From Crossaster papposus (taxonomy: Eukaryota; Echinodermata; Asteroidea; Velatida; Solasteridae): a stretch of 64,000 nucleotides of DNA. Of the stretch, positions 33,725 through 46,600 are shown piece after piece (position 1 is the stretch's first letter; each line of letters starts with the position of its first letter). The position numbers were made by a program, and so were the translations under genes. The stretch covers positions 868,001 through 932,000 of the forward strand of contig JBAIAA010000600.1 in NCBI GenBank assembly GCA_037893245.1, read 5' to 3'. The notes beneath the pieces were generated by a model. The model ran no database searches. It was not told where the DNA came from and saw nothing but the letters and a program-made list of their open reading frames with translations.

Positions 33725-33739
33725 ACAGTCAGTGAGGTA

Positions 33740-33910
33740 GCCAAAGTCATCAGGTTTCAAATCCAGCTGCTGGCTATAAGTTGTGTCCTTGGGCAAGCCA
33801 CCTAACCCCACTTGTCTCTCTCCACCCTGGAGTATTAAATGGGCAACAATGTCATATGAAAATTAGACTTTATAGCTGAGAGTAATTTGCGACAGACTGG
33901 CATCCATGAT
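33740..33910 (+). mobile_element. SINE remnant (family S2)
   Basis: TTTCAAATCCAGCTGCTGGC, then GTGTCCTTGGGCAAGCCACC and TCTCTCTCCACCCTGGAGTA. The same order appears on the minus strand at 53560-53725. It is the mid and B-box part of a tRNA-derived SINE. Confidence 0.6.
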
Positions 33911-36530
33911 CCAGGGCAAATAGAAATATTTTTAATTGCTTGTTACTGAAACCGATAAACCAGATTAATTGGCTCGAGACGGCTGCTTTTTGATTGCTTC
34001 TGTTGGGCAACACAATAGGTAAAGGAAATATTAATCACGAATCACGATACAAATTATTAGCATTTTGTTTTTAATTTGTGAGCTTCCTTAAAGAGCACCT
34101 CTAAGTAAAAATAGTTTTTCTCTGATTTTACATGTTGAAATAAATATGTAAGTATCCAAACCGAATGCAATATCATTGGTCTTTTTAGCCCGCCTAAAAA
34201 TAGTTTAAAAGAACGTTTTTTCTGTTCATGCCAAGACGCGAATTCTTAAAAACGTAAAGGTCACGCTTTTGTTTTGATGCGTCATTGAGGGAAAAACAAA
34301 ATTTTTTAGGAGAAACCCAAACATGCACGCTGTACGTTGCCCGGCCCTAGCTGCACACAACTTGCCATTCTTTGCGTGCACGGGGAGGTCAATTCAATCA
34401 AGAATACAAGCCAGGGAACAGTAAGAAAACAACCTTGTCTTGGTACTCACTAATTGATAATTCTCATCGAGGATTTGTAGGTACGAAAATCCTTTCTTTC
34501 ACTTTGAGTGAAAGTCGAACACGAGCTTTGTTATACTCTACAACTTACATGTACAAGTACAAAACTAAGCGGGGGTCAACGTGCGGCCCATGTCATCAGC
34601 GCATCGTGTACCGTGCAAACCACAATACAAATCCGCATGCGTCTTGCCCCTTGGCCGGCCCACGCACGGGTTTGATTTTTAAATTGAATTCTTTGTTTAG
34701 AGTATTAAGACAATTATTTAGACAATTCTATAAATTGCAACTTTCTGCTTGGTAGTCCGCCTTTGCTTTTATCAATTTTCAAATAACTATTTTGAACTCC
34801 AGAGCAGTGTATTTTAGTTTTAAATGTCACCAATTTTGTGTCGTTAATCAATTTAAATATAATGTTGATGTTTTGGGCACAGTTTTAACATTTATCATGT
34901 ATTTTTGAAATCAAGCATTGTAATGGTGCATCTTAAATTCTTTTATTATGAATTCAACGTTCTGTATTCAAATAAATAGGAAGATCTTCTTTTCAAAAGA
35001 AACATTCTTTTCTTCATTTTATTTTCAGGTGATACCGTAGGTACTTATTAGACATTATATACAAAATTGAATAAATCAAACATTCAAACAGTTTCTGATT
35101 TCATTTATTCACATTTTTTTTAACACGTGCGTGTTGGTATAATCCTGGTTGAACTTGAAGGACATGAAATGCGCACATTGTTCTAGAATATATTAAAAAG
35201 GTAGGATACACCATTGGTAATTGCTTGAATTATCAAAAATCGTTTAAGTGACCTGTCCTAAGTGCCGAGAAAAAAAAAGCAAAACAATTTTTTTTTTTTG
35301 GTCTTGATTACAAACCAGAAATTCCATAAGCTTTCCAACGATACCCATCATAAGCCTGTACCTCATAGACAATAAATTCTAAGCTACAGGCTGGTTTTTG
35401 GTATCGTTAGAAAGCTTATAGAATTTCCAATCTTACTATATGTATATATCTCAAAAAGTCATTTTCTGACGTGCTGGGTCACATATCACCTAAAAAAAAC
35501 TGTCATCATGCTATTTGCAATTTGCTGTGCTTTTAGCAGTTCCATAAAATTGACCCCTATTGTACGTGTCTTGAATGTACAGTATGTACGCAACACACAC
35601 TCCTGCCATGACGAGGTACATTTGTAATTGTTAGAAAAAGTGAAATGGACAGGTCTTGAGTGACTTGCTAGGAATTGTCTTACTCCTGCAAAATCCATAT
35701 GGTAAACTTTACACCCAAACTGTTGGGCTCCTATAATAGTTGTATGCTCGACACCATGTACAAAATATTCAAAACATGCAGTTGGATAAACAAAAAAAGC
35801 CTCGCGTGTGTACATGTAGGTAACGGTTTACAATTTGACGTGTAGAAACAAATAGTTTTATAAATGTATTATAAATGCCGCGCTAATTTCTTTGTTTCAC
35901 TACGACAAATATACCTTGGTACCCGGTACTACACATCATCACACACGCCTTGTACTTGGTTTTAGAGGAAAGCTATTTTGTCATTAAAATGTTAATATGT
36001 GACATCTGTTCCTTCCTTAGTGTTACTTATTAAGAAGGCCGCGTGCGCTGCTAGCTGAACCAGCAGGGGCAAGATTTTGCTCAGCCTGGAACACGATGTG
36101 TAGATTAGAGGATGCTGCTGATGAAGAAACAACTACTGCGTTGTAGAAACTAGAAATAACTGCCTCTCCTGGATAATTTTCGCACCACAACGCGAGAAAC
36201 TTCAGGTCACAATCACTGCCATCACGGACTGCTGCTGTGTAAAGTACATGAAAACCCCATTGTATGTGTGTATCGAAGCTCGAGTCCAGCGCTGGAGGGC
36301 CTGTAGAACTGTTCTGATGAACATGACTGTATATTATGGTCAATGGTCTAATGGTCTAAGCCCAAAGTAAGCTAAATATCGTCAATGGTGGCATTCCTGC
36401 CTCAGCTCCCTTCTTAAAACCTGCAAATTAGATAAAGAATAGTAGTAGACAAAAAGATATCAATATCAGCTGGAAAAAAATCCAGCTCTAAAAAGCGTGT
36501 ATCTTTAAAATTAAAAAGAATGTACTGGGC

Positions 36531-36654
36531 TAGACCGAGTTACTGGCCTCTAGTTATCGCTTTTTTAACATTTGGACATCATCTGGCGCTAGTAGCGCCA
36601 GATGATGTCCAAATGTTAAAAAAAGCGATAACTAGAGGCCAGTAACTCGGTCTA
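36531..36654. repeat. near-perfect 124-bp palindrome
   Basis: The left arm 36531-36591 begins TAGACCGAGTTACTGGCCTC and the right arm 36593-36654 ends with its exact complement. They are centred on a single G at 36592 (GGCGCTA-G-TAGCGCC). The only difference seen is a T6 versus A7 tract. TACTGGGC lies outside both arms as a direct repeat (about 36523 and 36667). It is intergenic, with no open frame. Confidence 0.93.
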
Positions 36655-36916
36655 CAAATGGTCTAGTACTGGGCCTACTTGTACATAATTATTTTATCAA
36701 TTCTAATTTAAGTATGCTCATACTCATTCTAATTTATATTTTTTAAATAAAATGTGATAAAATTAATACAGAAAGAAAGAATTAACGAATGAAAGCTCGC
36801 GACAAAAACATGAATTGAGATAAAAGAAAAAGTCCTACACACACACAGTACATTACATGGGACTTGGGATGGGAGGTTTTTAGAGATGGGTTTTCCGAGC
36901 TAACTCCATGAATCTT

Positions 36917-37156
36917 TAACCAGTTCGCGCCGGGATTATTTTAACATCGCCGAGCCGACGGGCGGGATTATTTTTAACGAAACTCGATCCGAAGCGTGTT
37001 CAGGCCTATAGTGCTGGGTAGCACACCCACGCATTTCCGGCCTTGCGCGCTGCTGACATATATTTCCGAACTTGAACTTGGCGTATATATTCGTCATCCG
37101 TTTTGAATTTGGGGAAATTGTTGCGTTTATATTCGTCATCCGGCGCGAACTGGTTA
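36917..37156. mobile_element. MITE family C copy
   Basis: TTAACCAGTTCGCGCCGGGA at the left and CCGGCGCGAACTGGTTAAC at the right give a TIR of about 18 bp with few mismatches. It lies about 530 bp upstream of the WDR75 start codon. Confidence 0.88.
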
Positions 37157-37689
37157 ACGAGATGATGATCAGTCAGAGCTGCTTTTTAATTTAGCTTGTT
37201 GTAGGCTGGCTAGTTTATATGGTAATGAAATTCTGAAATGCAAACATCGCGGCGTAACTTAACTTACCCAAGAAAAGAAGAAACGGAACAAAACCAAACT
37301 GGAAAGTCAACTTGGCGACCGTTGTGACATTCATCACTCTTTGCTTTGTTTCGGGTTTCAGATTCATTGTGTTAATTGCATATGGCTTGACCAAAAGTAG
37401 AATTTATTTGAGCTTCACCGCTGCAAAGTGCAACTGCAAGTGCATGTAACAATTTGCGCACGCGCGGGATATTATTCTTCATTTCATTTTAAGTTCAGCG
37501 CTCATTTCTAAAAAAACACACCTCTTATATTTATTTTAAATATTGTTTAACAAATGTTTACTATAAAAAGCATTTCTAAAAGTACTAAGTGTGTTTAAAT
37601 TTGTTTTTAAAAATCTGTTTAATGACTTTTGAAGACAAATGACATGTGTGCAGATGTTTTGAAATAAAGCATTGATAATATTATTCAAG

Positions 37690-40600
37690 ATGGCGGCGTC
37701 CAGTGCAGGCCGCGTGGTCGTTCGCGGAGGTGCTGATCTCGTTAAAAACCGTCCTGTATTTTCCCCAGATTCAAAGTAAGTGAACAAGAATTAGTATATA
37801 GTGTCGAGTTCTTTCCGATTTTTAATTTATACGCCAAAATTCAATAGTGAGGATCGGTGTACGATCATAACGAATGATAAAGTTACACAAAAAAAACTGT
37901 CAGCTGTTGTGAACAACTTGTGTAAGACTAAGACCAAAGAGGGCGGTGTTTATGAATTTTCTGTATTACCAACTTTACAAATTACATATAAATTTTCAGA
38001 TGATGAAATTTCAAATTTCTTTAGCGATAAAAACGTTAAAATTATGGCAGAACACAACCACGTAGGCGTGTCCAGCTCGTTGAACCGAACAACAGAGGAG
38101 CACAGTATTTATTTCATGTATCGTTACTAGGGTGTCAGGTCAACTCGCCCCCTGACCGACTCGCCCCTTACCTACTCGCCCCCTGACCGACTCGCCCCAG
38201 ATCGACTCGCCCCTTACTAACTCGCCCCCTGACCGACTCGCCCCCTGGCCGACTCGCCTCCTGACCGACTCGCCCCCTGACCGACTCGCCCCCTGGTTTG
38301 ATTTACATGTATTTTTAATTCTATAATTTGTATCATTTGCCCTCGTAGAACTTAATAACTGAAAAGACGATGTGGGTAAACTTTTTCCTTGATTATTCTC
38401 TTGCATAGGCCCTAATCTCGATTATTTTTATGTAAGTTTTAGAAAATACCTTTTGATGTTCGTTTCGGTGGTGGAAATTAAAGACAAAGCAGTAGGCCTA
38501 AATCCTCGAAGCCCAAAAAGTTAAACTCATAACAATTTATTTATACATTTATATATTTAAAGAAAATTGGGGGGGGGGGAAATAATCATGTTTGGTTCTT
38601 GTTTTTATGAGTTTTTTTTCGGAGCGCGGGGGGACAAGTTGATCGCATAATTTGATGCGATTTTGTTTACTGCTTTCCAACCCAATAGGGCTTTTCAAGG
38701 AAGCTATAGGGAATCTGTCAATCACTCCACCATTCTTTGTTACGAAAACCAACGCTCTTAATGAGGGATTGAACTGGGTGTTACGACGCTCATCTACAAA
38801 ACTCGGCTCCCTCTGATCACTCCGCCAAACGTGGTGAAAGATGGTGAAAACCCCAGATCAAAGAGCTGACAGTGAATACAATAAAGTCGCTAATTTGACC
38901 AATGAGGTTGCTACTTTTGGAGAAGAGGAGACTGTTTTTGGTATTTTGTATGTCTAATGGTGTTAAATATGATTTTCACATTTTATAAGACGTTTGGTAT
39001 GTCGTGTTAGACCTGAGAATATTCAGAACATAAAAAGCACGAACTTTTTAAAGACACATCCATAAACCGTTTTTATGCATGCTTTAGGGTGGGTTTTTGC
39101 GGGGCACGCGAACGATTTGCGAAGGATGCGAATGCCAAAAAAATGGCAAAGTCAACATTCGTATTTTTAAGTTTCCAAAAGTTTGCCAAACATGCGCGGG
39201 GGTTCGGAATCGTCAGCATTTATTGTTTGCGGGAGTCCAGTCTAGTCCATCACATTGTAGATTTCTCATTTATTATAATATTTGAATCATTTCTTTGTAT
39301 GCCTATTGGGCCCTAAATGTGAATAAATTGTACACAACTTGAGGACGAATATTATTAGAAAGTTGTCCGTTTCCATTGATTTCTTGGAAGTCGCATTCTT
39401 GCAGCCTATTTTTTGCTTCCTCTGATCAGTCCGCAAAATGTCTAAGTTGAGAGTTCGTTTTTATTCCTCAAAATGACGAATTTTATGGTAACGAATATAC
39501 ATGATGTACATCGATCGTACAAGGTCCATAAATTAAACGAGGGGGCGAGTCGGTCAGGGGGCGAGTCGGTCAGGAGGCGAGTCGGTCAGGAGGCGAGTCG
39601 GCCAGGGGGCGAGTCGGTCAGGGGGCGAGTTAGTAAGGGGCGAGTCGGTCAGGGGTCGAGTCGGTCAGGGGGCGAGTTGGTAAGGGGCGAGTAGGTATGG
39701 GGCGAGTCGGTCAGGGGGCGAGTTGACCTACAATTGTTACTAGCACTTAGCAGAATGCCCTCTGGCTCTGCTAATGTCGGTGAGCACAATTTTTGTAAAT
39801 TGTACCCTTCGTAATACAACTGCTCCAGTTGGAGCCTATACATGCTATATACCCACCAAGATAGTGCATGCATATGAAATAATTTTATAAGGGGCCCGAT
39901 AATTTTGTCCCACGAGAGTTATTTCAAACAAACAGAATATTGGATTGTACGTTTATTGAATTTTTTTTTTTTCAGATACCTCTTTGTGTGCTCTGGGCTC
40001 TGTGTGAAAGTCTTCAATGTGGCTAGCGGCGATTGCGTGCGACAGCTGAGAGGTCACGATGGTGAGGTCACAGGGGTGGTGATTAACCCACAAAATATAC
40101 TACAGGTACATATATGGGACTTACATATAGAAAATTATGTTTGTTAGAGTAGAAATGCACAACTAAGTATCCAGATTCGTATTTTTATATGGATGTCAAT
40201 TGTTAAAAAAAATAGCTGGGGAAAAAATCCATTGATTTTGGACTTACATTTGCTGGGTGATGAATTTTATTCCCAATAGAATGGTTTCTTTTGTAAAATA
40301 TCTCAGGTGTTCACAACGTCCATGGATGGAACTATCAACCAATGGGATTACATGGACAGTGTATTACTCAAGGTACTGATCTCCAAGAGGACATCTGAAT
40401 ATAATTAATAACAATTATAATAAATTTAATTTATATAGCGCAAAAAAAAAAAAAATCTTGTTGCGCTTTACAATTCGACAAGAAATACAAACAAAGAAAG
40501 GAATAAATTAATCATGTGTGGTTATAAGCCTGGTGGGATACTGTAGATGAGATTTGAGTGTCGATTTGAACCGAGAGTCGATTAAGAAGTGTCTGCACAA

Positions 40601-43600
40601 TGGATCACACCGTCCTTTATATTTGTGTGTGTTTCCTGTTCGTAGACATTGTACGTCAGATCCCCAATCCATGGGCTATTCGCACATCCATCTCTCCCAG
40701 ATTCGCTGTTTGCTACAATATTTGAGGAGAAAAGTGGTGAGTATACGAACATGTTGCTTTACAAATAATAATTGATTGCGCTCGGTATCCTGTCATTGTT
40801 CCAAAAGTTTGAATTAAAAAAAAAATCACGATTGTCAGACGGCGATTGCAAAAAAAATATAACAACTGCCGGACTGTTGAAAACCAATGCCGTTTTTCTT
40901 GCTCTTTTTCTAGTCATCCATGATTTTAAAACTTTGGACAGGTAACTTAAACAACATTTACTATAAAATACAATCCCCCAAATCTACCCATTCCTGATAC
41001 TTCAAAAGTCGCCTTAACACAACAGACTATATTTGTTACATGGCACTGCAAATTACTCAAAGGAATGACCTACTAAACCACAGGTCATAGGTCATGCGGA
41101 GTCTACTGTGTAGATCACACTGACAAGCAAAGCCACATGCCCATTAAACAACTACAGAAGTTCAATTCACTGTACATGGAAAGAATCGTTCAAGGCACTA
41201 CAGCTAGTGTAATTTGGCATGTACCACTGACTTGCAGTAAAGAACTCGCATAGAGGAAGCGTAAAAAAACAAAAAAAAACCTTCAAAATCTTCCATCATT
41301 TGAACTGCAGAAAAGAAATCGCGACTGAAACTTGTCAAGATAGCGGTGCCCAAAACGCCTGAGAAGTGCGTGGACGTTCCGGATAAATTTGTGCTGGGGA
41401 ACGTTCTGGCCGGTGACAAAGGCATAGCGTTTGGCGCCGGGGGAGAATTCATCGCCGCCATCATGGGAAACACCCTCAAAATATTGTTCATGAAGGACAT
41501 GCACTTAAAAAAGTAAGTACTTGGAAATGTAAGTACTTGGAAAAGTGATAAAAGCACGTGCAACTCAGTATAGCCTTTCGTCAAGGCCATCGTGGCTGTG
41601 CAGCTGTAGCGACAGGAGCCAAGACCACTCAGCGCCCTTGAGTTGCACCAGTAACGAGGCCTTTTAACCTTGCGACGTGCCACCATATTTTTATTCGAAG
41701 TCGATTCGTCGTAAAAAAACAATGGATTTGTCATCATTTGTTAAACAAATCTCATATTACATGTATTCCTAGTTCAAAGCATGGCGAATAGCATGGTAAG
41801 TGCCGTTTGAACCCTGGTTGAACCGGTGACCCAGCTTTTAGCAAAGCAAAAACTTTAAAAAATGAACCTGTGGCACTCGAATGTCGTTCACGCAGAATCG
41901 CTCCGGACAAGAACCAACTGACGTGCGTCGCCTGCCATCCCGTCGACTACTGCATAGCGGTGGGCGATGAGAAAGGCTGCATCTCCATTTGGCGTAACTT
42001 CCACAAGAAGGAGCAACGAGCGTTCGAACACTGGCACTCGCTAAGAGTTGAGGACTTGTGTTACTCGCCGGAAGGTTGGTAAAATGCAGGTGCCAATTTA
42101 TTGCGAACTTTTCCTGTTTGACACCTCCGTTTATAGTATTATTATTATTAAACAAGACGAATCAAGTAGAGTGGGAAGAGTGCAAGCACTATAAGTTTCT
42201 CGTCAACCCCCACACACCTGAAACGTTGAAGACAAAACATGAAACAGACTGAAGACAACATACAAACAAACAAACAACCCCCACACACAAAAGAAAACAA
42301 ACTGGACAATAAAGAATAGGAGACAGGGTTTATTTATGAAACTCATCCCAAGGGCAGAGCAACCTCTTGTCTCACCAGGATGAGCTAACCCCGGGATGAG
42401 TCTCAAACCATACAAAGACAACTTTGTAATTTGGGAAATAATATATGTGACCCGCTCCACAAAAATGGGTATTATGTCACAACAAATTGAGTTAAATACA
42501 TGGTTGGAAAGCCAAACAAAAAATCGATGTATAATAGAGCTCCATAGCCCGTCCCGTTCTGGAGACATGACGCGTTTGCATATTGATTACGTTCTTTGTA
42601 GTTTAAAATACAACTAAGAAAACAGGCTTTGAAATAGTTGGATCTGTTGTAGTACAACAGAACAATGCCCACGGTTTCTTTATGCTTCACTTTATTCATC
42701 AAAATCAACATTTCTGTGAATGAAACATGAAACTGTAGATATTATAGATGGTCATTCATGACAACAAATGAAATCGGACAACGTTTGTGAATGTTAGTTT
42801 GAAGTAAAGTAACAGTTTACTTTAAACCCTAACGCCCTAGGCATTGATTTCGGGTACAGTACACTACTATAAAATACTACTTGATTTTCATAGACCAATA
42901 TAGTAAGAGTACTGCATACTGCAGTTTACTCAAGTAATATTTTGTAACGTCCGTCGATATATCGATATTACTCAAATACTCGATACTATTTTGAAATCGA
43001 TATCGCCGATGTTACTTTTATAATCATATCGAAAATATCAACAGTTCGATGTATTAACAAATTTTGATGTATCTAAATTTTGATGTTTCTAAATCGAAAA
43101 CACCAGAGTGTCAGATTATCCAGAAAATCTCAGGGCTTTAGTATATCAGAAAAGCTGCCGTCTTTATTTGTAGCTTAAAACATTTGAGTAGGCTATTAAA
43201 TAAAAAACATTTGTCGACCAACTGCGGTTGTGAATGACCGCTTGCACAGTAAAATCTCAAAAGAAACTGGCCATGCCGCCCCAGCCTATCGGTTGTTTGG
43301 GACGTAACCCTCCATTAATCTGATGTCATTTTGGGGTGGCTAATCACGAGTCGGGAAGCGGCAACCGTAATCATTTCTTATCTTCGTTGTAAAACCATAA
43401 ACACGCGGGCTGGCGCATTTTGATATTCAGACCGACAAAATGCACGGAGGATCAAGCCGAAAACCATTATATATATGCAACCCTATTAAACTGTTATACT
43501 CGATATTGAATTTCCGATAATCGATTATTATTAAAAAAACTGACATCGACGGACGTTAGTATTTTGTAGTACATGTATTGGGTGATGTTAGGGTTAACTA

Positions 43601-46600
43601 GTTTATTTTAACCTGCTTTTCAGGATCGGTGTTGTACAGTGTTGGTCATGAATGCACCCTAGTGGAATGGCAGCACGACTCCTTACATAAGAAGTTCCTT
43701 CCCCGTCAAGGGGCGCCCATCAGTCACGTCACCTGCTCACCCAACAGTCAACAGAGGGCGCTGTCACTCATGACCAATGGTCAGTAGCTTCATATTGGGA
43801 AGACGCTTAACCAGTTCGAGCCGGGATTATTTTAACATCACCGAGCAGAGGGGCGGGATTATTTTTAACGAAACTCGATCCGAAGCGGGTTCAGGCCGAT
43901 AGTGCCGGGAAGCACACCCACGCATTTTCCTGCCTTGCTCGCTGCTGACAGACATATTCCGGCCTTGCTCGTGGCGTGTTCATTCGTCATCCGTTTTGAA
44001 TCTGGGGAAATCTTTAGGTTTATATACGTCATCCGGCGCGAACTGGTTAATACTAACCGGTGTAGCGGTTCGCGATATATTTTTTCAGGAGCTGGGTGGT
44101 GCGTGAATGTAAATTGATGTGAAAGAGCAATGGCAACTCGTATACATTAAATAACTATAAAGAATTATAAAGAATGGCTTTATCTCGCCAATAGCATAGT
44201 TGGTAGAGAGGAGAGCTATGAATCGTAAAGGTCTGTGGTTCGAATCCGACTATCGTTAACGTTTGTCTTTTTCTTCGACAAATTTCCTACGAGTTATTTT
44301 AACCATAGAACAAGGTTAAAGGAGAAACCGAGTTTGGGTACATAAGTGCCTCGAAAAATGTTTTTCAAAGGCCAAGCCCGACCAGCCTTTTATTTTGATA
44401 ACCTATTGACACATTTCTGTTTTTTTCTTCGCCTCGTAGCTATTCTGATCCAGTCCCATCAAAAGACGACGCAGACCATCCAGGGATTCGTCCGCACCAA
44501 CTTCAATCGCCGAAGAGAGGGCTATCTACCCACGGGCCTGGTCATAGATCCCCACACCAGGGCGCTAGTTACCAACGGCATGGTGGGGCAGCTGCAGTTC
44601 TTTCAGCTGGTAGAGGATCGCCTCTTATTCAGTGTAAGGTCGTGTCCGAAACGAGCTTCCTGAGTTACAGCTACTTCTATTGTCAGCCTGCTCACGTGAT
44701 AGTTGTGATGAACGAAGACCTAGACAATAGCTTTACTTTCAGGTTTACTGATTAGTTAAAGTAAAGGTTGTGTCTGAAACGGGCTTTCAGAGCTACGGCT
44801 CAGCTATTGTCAGTCTGCTCACGCATAGTTGTGAAAGGCGAACCTCCTAGACAATAGCTCTAGACAAGAGATTCGGACGCGGTCTAGGGCTGGTTCCAAA
44901 TTTCTTGCCCAGAATCATTACTACTGATTTATTAAGAAATATCTTACTTATTTGAAAGTAAATAATGAATTTAGGCATCCAGCAAAAAGATTGCGCTAAA
45001 TATCTTGTAATTGCTTCGAAAAATTTAATTTTATAAACAAAAATTAATGTACGCCGATCGCGAAAAACTGCCCGAACCCGTTTTTTTTTCAGTATCCATG
45101 ATTGTAAAACTGCCGACAGGTCAGTTAAATGATATTTACTATAAAATACAACCCCCCCCAAAAAAAAAAAATAAAAAAAAAAATAAAAATCCACCCATTC
45201 TTGATAATTAAGGCAATTACCAATGGTGTATCCTACCTTTAAGCAAACCGGGCTTCATTTTAGAGCATAATGTCTGTGCTTTGAAAATTTTAGCGCTTTA
45301 TCCCTTGCGTTCTAGGCATTCGTTTAGCGGTACTATAGACTATATACTATAAGGGGTATCTGTATTCAAATGTGCCCGGTGGTATGCCCATACATTGTGT
45401 TTTACATAAATCAGAGGCGACATCAGAGGTCACATAATTCAAAGGTGGTCTGACCTGTGGCGCCACTCCTCAACCAAATTTTATGCAAAACACGATGTGT
45501 GCGCATATCGCCGGTCACATCTGAATATATAGGCGTAAACAGAGGGCACATGGTCTATACTACAAAATACTACACAATTCTCATAGCCCAGTGTAGTAAG
45601 TGTACTGCATTCTACAGTTAACTCAAGTAGAATTTGTAGTATTAGGTGATGTTGTGGTTAATATCATTACAATATGCTCACAAATTTTGCCCTTGGCTTG
45701 GTCCTATTTTATTTTTCCCGCATGGACAGCTTGACATCACGGGTGAGAACTACATATCCCCTGCGGACCTGCAACAGCCCCTGACGCACACTGAGGTAGA
45801 GAAGGCGACCTTTGACCCCAGGGGAGACTGGATGGCCACAGTGGAGAGAAGAGACGACAAACAAACGTCACCAGAAATGCGACTCAAATTTTGGGAGTTT
45901 GATAAGTCGAAGCAAAGGTACCATCATATTGATGTGGAGTGTCGTGGTCTGTAGGTAAAGCTACAGGTTGTGGGTTCGAGTCCGGCCTGGGACTACGGTG
46001 CGTGTGCCCTTGAGCAAGGCACTTTGTCACTCATTGCTTCTCTCCACCCAAGAGTAAATGTGTACCTGTGAGGGCAGAGACAGTTTTTGTGGTCGATTTA
46101 GCTGTTTTATGCCGAAATGGCAGCATCGAGCTGTATACTCCCAATGTCTGAAATGTAAGTGGTGTTTAACCAGTTCATGACGTATATAAATGCAAAGTTT
46201 TCCCCAGATTCAAAACGGATGACGCATAAACACGCCACGAGCAAGGCCGGAAATGTCTGTCAGCAGCGAGCAAGGCTGGAAATGCGTGGGTGTACTTCCC
46301 AGAACTATCAGCCTTACGTTTACCGTTTCAGGCATTCAAGAATAATTGTCAATGTGAAGAAAGAAATTGGCAAGGCGGGACTCGAACCTGCGACCTCTGA
46401 AATACCTGCCTTGCGCTTCACCAACTGAACTATCTTGCCCTATCTTGGCGGTCTTCCAAATCGTCAGTATCTTTCTTTTTACTGGTTGGTTTAAAAGTAT
46501 TTGTCTATACATTTGTTGTACTTAAATTTACGTGGTATCTGCTAAATTTCTTGCGTTGTTTGTTAGCTTTGTGCTAAACACCATCATCTCAGAACCGCAT

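Larger units (their letters stand above)
33475..37689. other. intergenic region between the SDR gene and WDR75
   Basis: No gene is supported. It contains MITE A (33507-33724, with a fragment at about 35509-35562), a SINE remnant (33740-33910), a family B fragment (35199-35275), a foldback (35300-35475), the palindrome at 36531-36654 and MITE C (36917-37156). The 100-codon minus-strand frame at 36023-36343 has no ATG start and no recognisable domain. WDR75 promoter sequences should lie just before 37690, but no core element is obvious. Confidence 0.6.

Noticed and set aside
36023-36343. 106-codon minus-strand frame between the SDR gene and WDR75
   Set aside because: The first codon is TTG, with no ATG start, no recognisable family and no convincing partner exons. 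It could be a remnant, but nothing shows it.
37801-38130. 109-codon plus-strand frame in WDR75 intron 1
   Set aside because: It begins with GTG, not ATG, right after a TAG, has no recognised domain or splice signals, and stops within the target duplication of the foldback element. It is unusual for AT-rich intron DNA but cannot be supported as a gene.
46371-46442. Functional tRNA gene on the minus strand
   Set aside because: A and B boxes and a short acceptor stem are present, but no proper anticodon stem-loop can be drawn. Many SINE heads in the window look alike.
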